From Mariannaea sp. PMI_226 (taxonomy: Eukaryota > Ascomycota > Sordariomycetes > Hypocreales > Nectriaceae), in NCBI GenBank assembly GCA_024336345.1, contig JANFOG010000001.1, forward strand, positions 4,712,001-4,776,000: DNA of 64,000 nt. The letters run 5' to 3'. Shown piece by piece: positions 55,046 to 64,000 of the stretch. A program made the translations under genes and the position numbers. The notes beneath the pieces were generated by a model. That model searched no databases, had not been told where the DNA came from, and saw only the letters and a program-made list of their open reading frames with translations. Numbering within the stretch: position 1 is the first letter of the stretch; each line of letters begins with the position of its first letter.

Positions 55046-57474
55046 TCACCATGTCTTTGGTCCAAACGTCTCCCCTTCGCCCACCGTCTTCAAAGTTGCT
55101 TGGTAACTCGCATCCAAGGTGTTGAAAACTCCCACATTCCCCCACCACTGCGGAATAGTCACATTGGGGAACGTAATGGCAAAGAAGATGATAATGGTAC
55201 TGATAATCAACCCTGCGTCCAACGCAGCTGCTGTGGTGTAAGCATACGTCGACCACCAACCGTTCCACTTCGTTCGAATCCACTTGTTGAAGATGAGTCC
55301 GACGATGGCCCAGCTGGAGAAGCTCAGAGGCGACGCAGGAGGCAGCCAGGCCATGGCTCCTAGCATCACCGGCGCATTAAAGTGTCGGAAGAAGGAAAAC
55401 TTGCACACCTTGGTAAGGACGTATAGCAGTATGGGGAACCCAGCACCGATCAACCAGAACCAGTTGAAGGCCGAATACATGCCTCCCTCGCCGAACATTC
55501 GGCGCGGGCCAATAACCCCCCAGACGATGCTGGACGAGAAGAAAGCTCGGCCATTGGGACAGGTAAAGTGGTCTTTCTGCTTGTTGTCGCACACTTTGTC
55601 GATGTTGCCCAACGTCCAGTTCATAGTGGCCACCTGCACAAACGCCGCCCAGATGGTGGCCATGATCTGGCACCAGAACGTCACCTTGGGAGGGACCTTC
55701 ATGTAATGTGCCATCTTCAGATCGGCGCTGTATGTTTGCGCCTGGCCCAGGATGACTGTGCTATACACCTTGAAGATCATAACGCCGACGGGACGGCCGG
55801 GGATCATGAATCCGGCCAGGAACGGCGAGATGACATTCAGACTAAGAAGGATGTTGGAGACGGCCAGGATCATCGTCGTAGGGATAACAAAGACGAGTGT
55901 GACAATGATTGCCACGATGAATGCCCACCATGGTAACTGTGAGTTGAACGCTTCTGTTGTTGCGAAGCCAAGTCCGATGGAGATCAAAAAGAGGCCTGCA
56001 TACCACCAGTCGGGAGCTTCAGCATACTTCTTCATGAGCCGCAGGTGTATGTCAGGCTCCTGATTCCGCGCCGTCCTGAAGCGGTACCACACTTCCTTTC
56101 CATGGTAAAGGCCAATGTGCACAAAGGCAGCAGTCAGGGCCGCGAACGAGAGGCCGTAGTTTAGAGCAAGAGTGGGTGATAGGAACAGCGGCGAATACTC
56201 CTTATACTTTTGAGGGTCAAAGGTGAACGTATCACCGAGGATTTTGGTGACATTATAATATTGCTGCGTGTTGTCGTAGGTTTGCGAGGTTACGAGGGGG
56301 AGGTAGTCTGAATATAGCGCGCCAGTGTATACGATTCCAATGCTAGCGACGATGACGAAGAAGAAGAGCCCAATGAGGGTGTTGACATGCGAGCTAGTGG
56401 GAGCCAGAATGGGATCAAGCAGATAAGCTGTGACATATGTCCAGTCAAAAGTGATGGGGATCAACGAGAGGCCAGTAAAGCCACCAAAAAGCTGGTTTAC
56501 CACCACATTGTTGGGCTTGATCCATGTCGCAAAAGCAAACACGGAGAGACCCTGGAACAAGACGGCGGGGATCCAGTAGTACAAGAACATGCCCGCTGTC
56601 ACAATGGCGAACCAGCGGTATCGGCTCATTACCCAGCCGTTGGAGTGATTACCATCGCTCTTGCTTCTGTCGTGGAGGGCATAGAATAGCGAAGTGTTCG
56701 CAAACTGGCTCGGCCATATCATGGCAGCCGGCCAGATGAGGAATCTTCGGAACAGGCCAGCGAGAGAAATCCCAATAAGCTGCGAGCTTAGAGTGAAAAG
56801 CAGCGAGAAACCCCAGCCGAGATTGATGTTGTAAAAGGGTTTGCCCTGAAGCGCGATGAGGGCATTGGTGCTGTACGCGTAGCTGATGGAGACGTTGGCC
56901 ATGAGAGTGACAACAACGTGCTCTTTGATACTGAATGGCCCCGTATTTAGAGTCCATCGCAGTCCAAAGGTGTTGAATACTCGTGTAGGCATTGTCTTTG
57001 CCCAGAGGCAACCAAGAGGATAGACGAGCAACTGGACAACGATTGCTGGGAAGTTGATGGCAGGGTACCTAAAGAGTATCGAATTAAGCAACTGCATATT
57101 GTTCATGGCTTGTAGAAGCAAAGGGTTTCTTACCTCATGCTGAGAAACATATTGAGTCCTGAGCCGATTGTGACAAACAGGGTGCCCAGGACCCAGGCTC
57201 TCACCGTATTAGCCACTTCCTCACCATCTGTATTACGAACGGCAGCTCGCACTTCTTCGTACGGAGAGTCATCTGAGAATAAGCCGTCTGGCTTTTTGAC
57301 TTCCGCAGCATCAATCTCAATGGGAGATTTCGAATCCGCCGTGATCTCACTAACAGGCATTTTAGCATCGTGACCCGGTTGCTTCTCTCCAGAGGAGATG
57401 GCTGGTTCTGGGACCCCAATGGGGTCAGCCGAGACACCCTCGATGGAAATATTATTTTTAAATGGATTCTTCAT
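55046..57474 (-). CDS. OPT-family oligopeptide transporter
   Basis: Proton-coupled uptake of small peptides (or metal chelates/siderophores in related branches) at the plasma membrane. Two exons: 57474-57134 and 57068-55046. The 65-nt intron (GTAAGA..CTTTAG) splits the Arg of SMR|YPAINFPAIV, giving 787 residues, the family norm. The N-terminal 75 residues are hydrophilic. DDSPYEEVRAAVRNTD (about 68-83) is the conserved entry motif of fungal OPTs, followed by many hydrophobic segments (about 14 to 16) with loops such as FNTFGLRWTLNTGPFSIKEH and ARRMF-type GPRRMFGEGGMYSAF. The tail ends EGETFGPKTW. Its substrate cannot be told from sequence. The 2-kb upstream region may carry nutrient control. 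Confidence 0.93.
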
Positions 57475-59437
57475 CTTGAGCCTGGGCGCGGCATTCGAGA
57501 TGGCTTTCGAGCCACGGGGTCGAGCGGCAAGTTCACCTCTTATATGACTTATACACTAATGGGGGTGGATATCTTTTGGCTTAAGTGAAGCCATGGAGAT
57601 CTGCATGGAGATACTACAAATGGAATCATGTTGACCTTCCAGGCATTCTAAACAAGCTACACTGCGGTTAAAAACCCGAAGACTATAAATGGAAGGTTGC
57701 AATTCCCGAGCTCTCGCGAGAGTATCATGAGACCCTCAACGGCCTGATATCACGACGATGGACAGCCAATGGCGTGCAACTGCGCACAAGGTTGTACGAC
57801 CTCGGCTAAAACGGTTACGCTCAGTTTTCTTTAGTAAGGTCCCTTCAATTCACTTGTATAACTACCGGTCGAATTGTATCGCAGAAAAGTGTGTCCATCA
57901 TGTTGGTAACAAGGCCACTTTGATGAGGGGAAGGCCCCAAGCGACGAAACAAAAGAACCCTGCCAGGTGCCAATTGGCCAACCAAAAGAGGGACGAATAT
58001 CCACAGATAGGCAGTTTGTAGCACAAATACTGACCTAGTCATGATGGCCAAGCGCAAAGTTCCTGGAGTGGCTACACGAAACAAAAATGTTCCATTTTGA
58101 CATTGATAAAGTATCTAAGCCGGCGGAGGTGCCATGGAAAACGTCGGCCGTGGTACTGGATCCATCCAAGTAGTGCATGGGGAAGGGATAATTTTTGCGA
58201 TAGAAATACAAAAGAACCACGTGTTCCCCAGAGTTATAACACGATAGAATATTTTCAGCGGGACCTAGTCTATATTATCAAATTGAGAAACTGGTGGTGG
58301 TGAATGAACGAACCCATGTTAGCCAGTATGACCGACGTCGGAGTGCTTACTCCGGATGAATTGGTTTGTTCAAGAGGCAAGATATCATTAGACTGTAATA
58401 ATCAAGGCATGGATATCCTGTAAGCGAACCTCTTGGAGCGATAACGCTACCCAGTTGAGTGCTTTCAAAAACACATGCCAGTGTGTAGTTTGGTGCAGTA
58501 CCACCCTCTGGTCACGTTAGATTTCTTGATAGGAGTAACAAATGTGACCTTTGTCTCTCTGAAGTTGCCCCAGTCGTGGCACTCAATTCTTTCTTGCTCC
58601 TCTAATTCTCATCATGGCTGTCTACAAAGTATGAAGGAAGGGTTGAAAAACCCAGATAGGTTCTAATCTGGAAGACTCGACTTCGTCAAGGCCAACCTCA
58701 ATGAGCCGTCATATGAATGTGTATTACTGCGCGATAACTCAAATATAACCATAAAATTCTTAATACCCAGTCATCTGAACACACCGTATAGAGAGCTAAC
58801 ACATTGCAGTTGGTTCTATGTACAAATAAGTTTACATACCTATGTCACTAGGGTAGGCACCCGTTGACCAAACGTCGAAGTACGTGCCGTTGACCTTCTC
58901 ACACGATGCAACGTTGGGGGTGACCTTCACCAATGTAACGAAAGTACTAACCAACATTGGTTAAAACACAACTCCTCTCCCTGTTCATGGATATACTAAT
59001 GCCATGCCCATACAGTATGGATCAATGTTAATGTGTTGTTCCTCAGAGAGTCTCAGGTCATATAGCTCACTATCCTCCGAAACTGAAACATTTGGAGGCT
59101 TGAAATCAGGAGTACAACCGATACTAGTTGAGACAGCTCAAAGAAGGAAGTCCAGTATCAAACGCAACTCAGGGAGATCTTTGGAAAAGAAGTAGAATGA
59201 AACGACTGCTCCGACTCGGCCTGATTTATTGACAAAATACTTATTCCATCTATCCAAGGAAACGCCATTGAGCCAACTGTTCAACCAAGCACATAATAAA
59301 ACACCATACCAGCAAAGGGTTTTATTTTAAAATAGAAGAAATATACAGTAGATATGTATATACAAAAGAAGCACCGTTTAATCCATTAGATGGCGCTTAG
59401 TCTTTCGAGACGTGGAGCATCGAGCCGACGAAGTTCC
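57475..59437. other. 2-kb intergenic region
   Basis: Upstream region of the OPT gene (start 57474) and 3' flank of the GH16 gene. Short open frames on both strands (for example 57758-58021 and 58475-58666, +) have no motif or splice support. No RNA gene seen. Confidence 0.55.
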
Positions 59438-60406
59438 CTAAACGCGTACAGGCTTTCCCAGCTCGCTTGTCTCGTCGACACTACACACCCGGCTGCAAGT
59501 GCTCTTATCGGCAGAGCCATAGAGGATTTCAATCCACTGAATCTCCTGGTACGCAATGCCGCCCACGGGCATGGTTCCGGTCCAGTCGGCGCCGTTGCTC
59601 CAGGCGTTGAAGACGAGAGTCGAGGCGTCCTTGGGGACTTGGAAGGAGTTCTTAGCAGTTTGCTGCCCGTCCACGTACCATAGAACCTCATCCGCAGTCC
59701 AGTCCAGACGGTGAGATGCCCATTTGGACCACTTAAGGCCGTTCTGAAGAGTCACGGTCTCTGTTGCGCCATCAACTGAGCCGCCGGCGTCGGTGTAGGA
59801 GGGCTGGTTGGTGTAGTGGATGACATTATCGGGGTCGTTGGTCAGAACCTCAATGTCTGATTCCTGCACATTGGCAAGTTTATCAGCACCGAGGTATGTG
59901 AACATAGAAGTGCAAGCACCCTTGGAGCCGACAGTCCGGGCAAACATTCGCATGGAAGCATATTGGTATTTGTTGATGCTTTCAAATTCAGCAGCAGACT
60001 GGAAGCCATCGCCACGAGCAGTTCGCATGGTTAAATACGTATCGCTAGCAGCATTGTCGTCTTTGTTGGCCTGGATGTAGATATTGTTGTACGAGTTCTG
60101 CATGGGAAAGCTAGCATCCTCATTGGACCACTTTTGAAGACCCCAGGTCTGGGCAAACTTGGACTCCCAGTTGAAATAGGAGCTAGAGAAGTCGGCATTG
60201 GCATTTCCATCGACGGTATTGATGACATCAGGAACACCAGCGTATTGGGAAAGGGAGCGGAAATCGAAGAACATATGTCCAGCATAGTAGGTTGGCTTGG
60301 TACCGTTGGTCACATAGCAGTCACACTGCGAATCATCCACGGTTGCGCCAAAGGCTACCGGTGCCAATGCGAGAAGAGAAGCAAAGAGTGACTTGGAAGA
60401 ACCCAT
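59438..60406 (-). CDS. Secreted GH16 glycosidase/transglycosylase
   Basis: Beta-glucan-active enzyme of glycoside hydrolase family 16, secreted and probably working on the cell wall. It has 322 residues with no intron. The signal peptide covers about 1-20 (LFASLLALAPVAFGA). The catalytic ExDxE motif is ESDIE (Glu182 nucleophile, Asp184, Glu186 acid/base) in the form without the extra residue, as in fungal lichenase-like and cell-wall GH16 enzymes. Aromatic blocks HRLDWTADEVLWYVDGQ and FNAWSNGADWTG are typical of the beta-jelly-roll cleft. Paired Cys occur at the N-terminus (QCDC) and near the C-terminus (CSRVCS). No GPI signal is visible, so it is likely soluble. Whether it hydrolyses or transfers glucan cannot be told. 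Confidence 0.9.
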   Translation of the reverse strand: MGSSKSLFASLLALAPVAFGATVDDSQCDCYVTNGTKPTYYAGHMFFDFRSLSQYAGVPDVINTVDGNANADFSSSYFNWESKFAQTWGLQKWSNEDASFPMQNSYNNIYIQANKDDNAASDTYLTMRTARGDGFQSAAEFESINKYQYASMRMFARTVGSKGACTSMFTYLGADKLANVQESDIEVLTNDPDNVIHYTNQPSYTDAGGSVDGATETVTLQNGLKWSKWASHRLDWTADEVLWYVDGQQTAKNSFQVPKDASTLVFNAWSNGADWTGTMPVGGIAYQEIQWIEILYGSADKSTCSRVCSVDETSELGKPVRV

Positions 60407-61875
60407 AATGAACGAACGAATACAAGAACAAGAACAACAAGAAAGATAGTTGGAATGATGAAAGAAAGGTTGTTGGCTGATTGATTCTCAAGGGCAAAGG
60501 GCCATGCCCAGCTCATGTATTATATAAATGGACCTACCTATGATACACAGCCCGGTCAAGTCACCCCAGAACAGCGAATCGGTGCTTTACCAGGGCGCCC
60601 TGGGTTTTTGTTTCAGTAAAGGCTCCATTGAAAGGTTAGCACGGGCGCTTAAGGAGAAGCTGGCGATCCAGATTGCCAGGGTCGTGGAACTGACGGATTA
60701 TGGATAAGGACAATGCAACCCACAGCGGATAATCGCTATAATGCGACTCGGTCTTTCTTATACATCGCCTTCTTGAGGACTTGAAGAAATAATGCATGCG
60801 ATAATAGGCGCACATTTTGGCATTGAACGTAAATAAATTCGAATCTGCGACAATTGATCGGGGAAGACATGAACAAAGTGCGCCCAACTACTTCCAAGTG
60901 GGTTGAGCATCTGGCCATGGGGCGCCCATTTAGCAGGGCCGTTGCATTCGGCGAAACAACTTGGTCAAAGCTGACAAGTTTGATGCATCCAAGTCTGCCA
61001 AGACTGTTACGTTGCAGCCAGCCTTTATATATGAGAAATGGATTAGAATTAAAAGGGTGCGAGTTTGTCAGTTCATCTTGAGTCTCGGCTTTATTAAGTC
61101 TCAGGGCTTTTCCCACTTTCTCACACCACGAGACAGAATCACTGTAAAAGACACGATGAGTACCGTTCTAGCGACAATACGTCTTACAGGCGGCTATTGC
61201 GGTCGCTTGACGGTTCAATTCAATTCAGTTGACCGTTCTGCAGACTTGATTGGCCGCGTCTGCAATTACGCGCCGTATTCCTCTGGCGGTGCTGAGCTAC
61301 CAGCAGACATCCGATCTTGGCATCTGCCTTACCGGCATCTGCGCGAATCAAGTTACTTATTTTGCGGCTACTCAAGTCTATTGATTTTATTGCTTTTTAG
61401 GGTTACTTAGTCCTACTTTGTCCCTTCTGTGGCACCGACGGCAAATACAAGACGTGGTACTTTGTGTATATTGCATACGTTGAATCCAAGCAAAGCTTGG
61501 GTGCACCTGAGTGTACTGCAGAACATCGTGCTTACAGTATTGGAGACAGGCCCTGCGTTGTGCGGTGCATTAGAGAATCAAAGCGATAGAATCGATATTT
61601 CTTGACTGCAATGCACGCAACTTGCTCGAGAGATGGATATAACCCTACCACCCAAACTCCCTCCCGTGTTTATGCAGCCTCATGGCCCATTCACGATGAA
61701 TACAGCATACAAGAATTGGGTATGCAAAATATCTTCTCTGAACTACATAGGTAGTGGGATACCATTTTCGCTTTGAGCAGTTTTATTCATCGCAAGTCTC
61801 ATATTAAGTACCTGCCTAGGTGCCTATGCAGGCACTTTCAACTTTCCATCGCTGCCAATTCCTCCCGTTTTTTGT
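60407..61875. other. Intergenic, GH16 promoter side
   Basis: Promoter/leader of the GH16 gene and 3' flank of the small Cys-containing gene. Short open frames near 60736-61410 have no support. No gene seen. Confidence 0.55.
60516..60527. promoter_or_regulatory. TATA box of the GH16 gene
   Basis: ATTTATATAATA on the minus strand, about 110-120 bp upstream of the ATG at 60406; a good TATA match at a usual distance for a highly expressed secreted enzyme. Confidence 0.5.
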
Positions 61876-62286
61876 TCAACGCGTATCAAGCCCAAAAGCC
61901 GCACGAAAACTTTTTAAAAACGCTTGCTCCATCGCAGCCTCGAGTTCGTCCTGTAGCCAACGCTTGCATTCCTGCCTCTCACATACAGAAAGGACAACTA
62001 TCTCAACAATAGGATCGGGCCTATGAAGCCAATTTATGGGCAACTGCAATATTTCCGAAGTAGAACAACCACAGCGTCCGCAAGAACCAGTGGAAGCAGC
62101 ACGGCAAGCTGCTTCATGTTCTCTGATTATAGGTCCAATAACATCGGAAAAGAGTTCCTTATATGAGGGGTCGTTCTCTATTGCGGCCGCGGAGCGAATG
62201 AGACGGCGAGGAAGCTGGTAGGTGTACGCAAGCTCCTCGGGAACTCCTTCACAATGAAACCTGATGGGGATTGGACAGGTAGCCAT
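61876..62286 (-). CDS. Small cysteine-containing protein, unknown
   Basis: Not recognised. The frame encodes 136 residues from an ATG at 62286. It is predicted mostly helical, with no signal peptide or membrane segment. Cysteines are clustered in GSCGRCGCSTSE (about 67-78), with others at VCERQECKRW and early FHCEG; the CxxCxC group could bind a metal. Charged amphipathic helices flank it (FSDVIGPIIREHEAACRA; LQDELEAAMEQAFLKSFRAA). It stands alone, 1.5 kb from the GH16 gene. The composition is protein-like, but with no homolog recognised an accidental frame cannot be excluded. Confidence 0.55.
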   Translation of the reverse strand: MATCPIPIRFHCEGVPEELAYTYQLPRRLIRSAAAIENDPSYKELFSDVIGPIIREHEAACRAASTGSCGRCGCSTSEILQLPINWLHRPDPIVEIVVLSVCERQECKRWLQDELEAAMEQAFLKSFRAAFGLDTR

Positions 62287-64000
62287 GTTTCAAATCATTG
62301 ATGGTAAAAGAGGATGGTAAAATTAGATAAAGAGTATTGTACACAACCGGGGTTAGGTTGATGGTTTGTCGTTTTGGAGAAGACTAGGTGCGGTTGACAT
62401 CTCTTGATGCCGAATGGTTGGGGCTTTACCAGGTAATGTCTTGGGTCGTTGGGCATCACTTGTGGCTTGTCACCTGATGGATACACTAACTGTTACGACG
62501 TTGAGAAACAATTAGCGTTACGACGTAGATCGTAGTCTACATATTACTCGAATTTCGTTATAACAAAGTTGGTACGTATCGTAGGTCACGTCTCAATCTC
62601 ACGGTTCCTATTGGCAAATGACAAAATGGGCTTGCGCCTCTTACGGAGGGAGGTCGTATATATAAATTGCACGTGTCTAGGTCTGAGTTCTTTCCAAGGA
62701 AGAGAAGCTGGTACTCTGTATGCTCAATAGACATTACCAGTCTACAAAAGATCTAGAGACCCTGAGAGTTGTGATGCAATCACAATGGCTCCAGTAGTAG
62801 AATATCCGGTCGAATGAACCAAAGTAATTAGAAAGCTATGACTTTCCCAAGACTAACGCTTTTTAATTGATACGCTAATTTATATTGTAGCGTAATTATG
62901 CTAAGCTATCAACCTACATAAGTCGCCTTACTCCCTTCATTTTTCTATTCATAGTAACTAAACTGCTATATAGACTCACTTAGTACTCTCTCTCGTGTAT
63001 TTAGGTAGCTAGTGAAAATGAACCATATGAAATATGATGTAGCCGGTTTTGCTTCCTTCAACTCAAGCAAGTCAGGACGTAGTCCGTCATAACAAGGAAA
63101 TGATAAATTCTCATACCTACCTAACCTTGGTTGTTCGATTTCTGAGCGATCAGCACGACGAGGTTCAGTTTGCATTGGATAAATCTATCAACTGAATTAT
63201 TTAAATCAAACCAAATAGATATTTATGAGGAACTGAACTTATAGAATCTAACACACAAGGCTTCTTGACCCGTATTAGGCCCTTTTCACGGTTCGCAAGC
63301 AGGTTTATCCTGTTGTCCTCCTTTTTATTTTAGTACATAAGCCGGCACCCCATTGCGAGCACCAGAAACCAGTGGAGGTGACTGTGCGAAGGTACGTATA
63401 TAAAGCTCATGTGAACGTGACGGCCCAAGTTCCACCAGCGCACCTGGGCGCACTGCTCCTGTATTTATCCCTTTAGGGGTGGTAAGGCAACATTTCCGTA
63501 CCAGGTCAGAAATCTTCACAAATTAGAGACAGGAAGCTGAGTGATACTTTCATTCCCTGCTAAGTTTGCCTCTACAGTCGAAATATCGATGGTTGCCCTC
63601 AGTACATGACATGACCTGATTTTGTTCGCCACATCACCTTTGCTTTTACTATTTCCATGGTTTTGTGCGTACCTTTGATATTCTGGAACACCTACCAGGG
63701 TACTGTCGTTCCAGGGAACGGCCATTTTGACTTACCACTCCTAGTGAGATGGACAAGGAGGACGCGCAGTCAAATTGCCAATCGGCAAGCAGGGAAAATG
63801 CGTTGATGATGTAACTTGAAGTGTGCGCTGGCCCAATATAAATCTAAAGTAGATAAATCCGGGGGAGAGGGCGACCGTACATCCGAGGTACACTACTGTA
63901 CGTACAGGGTCATTGATTACCTACGGCTACCTAACCCACGGCTACCTGACATACCTCAACCTCAGATATGCCTCCATCCAAAACGCCATAAAGGAAGAGC
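62287..64000. other. Intergenic, window end
   Basis: AT-rich up to about 63.3 kb, with no gene. A GC-richer part at 63.3-63.8 kb holds two minus-strand frames (63325-63519 and 63516-63725) that look partly coding, but no convincing splice model joins them. A TATA-like TATATAAAG lies at about 63398 on the plus strand. Near 63921-63950 the 11-mer CGGCTACCTAA/CGGCTACCTGA is repeated once. A gene may continue beyond the window. Confidence 0.45.

Noticed and set aside
63325..63725. Two neighbouring minus-strand frames near the window end
   Set aside because: Partly coding-like, but no GT..AG pair joins them in frame with a credible start; kept only as a note.
1..64000. A novel defence, toxin or biosynthetic gene cluster
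   Set aside because: The recognisable genes are ordinary fungal housekeeping, transport and secretory genes. No polyketide, nonribosomal peptide, terpene, NLR/HET or transposon-borne cassette was seen.

Overview
The window is nuclear DNA of a filamentous ascomycete, most likely a sordariomycete of the Hypocreales type. The evidence is its compact genes, short spliceosomal introns (about 50 to 95 nt, GT..AG, often with a CTAAC/CTNAC branch site), both-strand gene order without operons, and the gene set itself: GH47 mannosidase, vacuolar subtilisin, OPT transporter, GH16 cell-wall enzyme, P2C-type ATPase. The species cannot be fixed from sequence reading. No rRNA, tRNA, CRISPR array or intact transposon was seen.

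Layout. 0.5-2.3 kb: class I alpha-1,2-mannosidase (-). 4.5-4.9 kb: small basic protein with an N-myristoylation signal (-). 4.9-11.5 kb: gene-poor, low-complexity stretch with decayed coding relics, one resembling a hAT transposase tail. 11.6-14.9 kb: Na+/K+-ATPase-like P2C pump (+). 16.3-18.2 kb: membrane-anchored PAF-acetylhydrolase-like lipase (+). 18.7-21.8 kb: 1046-residue unknown (-). 22.6-24.3 kb: vacuolar subtilisin, two exons (-). 24.3-28.0 kb: no convincing gene. 28.0-36.1 kb: BEACH/WD40 protein of the Bph1/neurobeachin family, five exons (+). 36.5-36.8 kb: complex I 9.5 kDa subunit, two exons (-). 37.6-39.1 kb: OST subunit WBP1/OST48, four exons (+). 40.9-41.7 kb: splicing factor ISY1, with a 3-nt first exon (+). 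45.4-48.0 kb: proline/serine-rich unknown behind a long pyrimidine-rich leader (+). 48.5-50.1 kb: MetX-family O-acetyltransferase, probably CysA-type serine acetyltransferase (-). 50.8-52.1 kb: unknown, three exons (+). 52.7-54.5 kb: two convergent Nudix hydrolases. 55.0-57.5 kb: OPT oligopeptide transporter (-). 59.4-60.4 kb: secreted GH16 (-). 61.9-62.3 kb: small cysteine-containing unknown (-).

The genes are mostly housekeeping and not one pathway. Loose themes are ER glycoprotein processing (GH47 mannosidase, WBP1), vacuole and membrane traffic (subtilisin, BEACH protein), cation and peptide transport, sulfur amino-acid synthesis, and a nucleotide-sugar/ADP-ribose Nudix pair. The main value added is exon structure: splice sites were read by hand for the subtilisin, BEACH, complex I, WBP1, ISY1, both Nudix, OPT and two unknown genes, and each model keeps frame to its stop. 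No clearly novel multi-gene system was found; the best leads are small or decayed coding segments and a few regulatory clusters.
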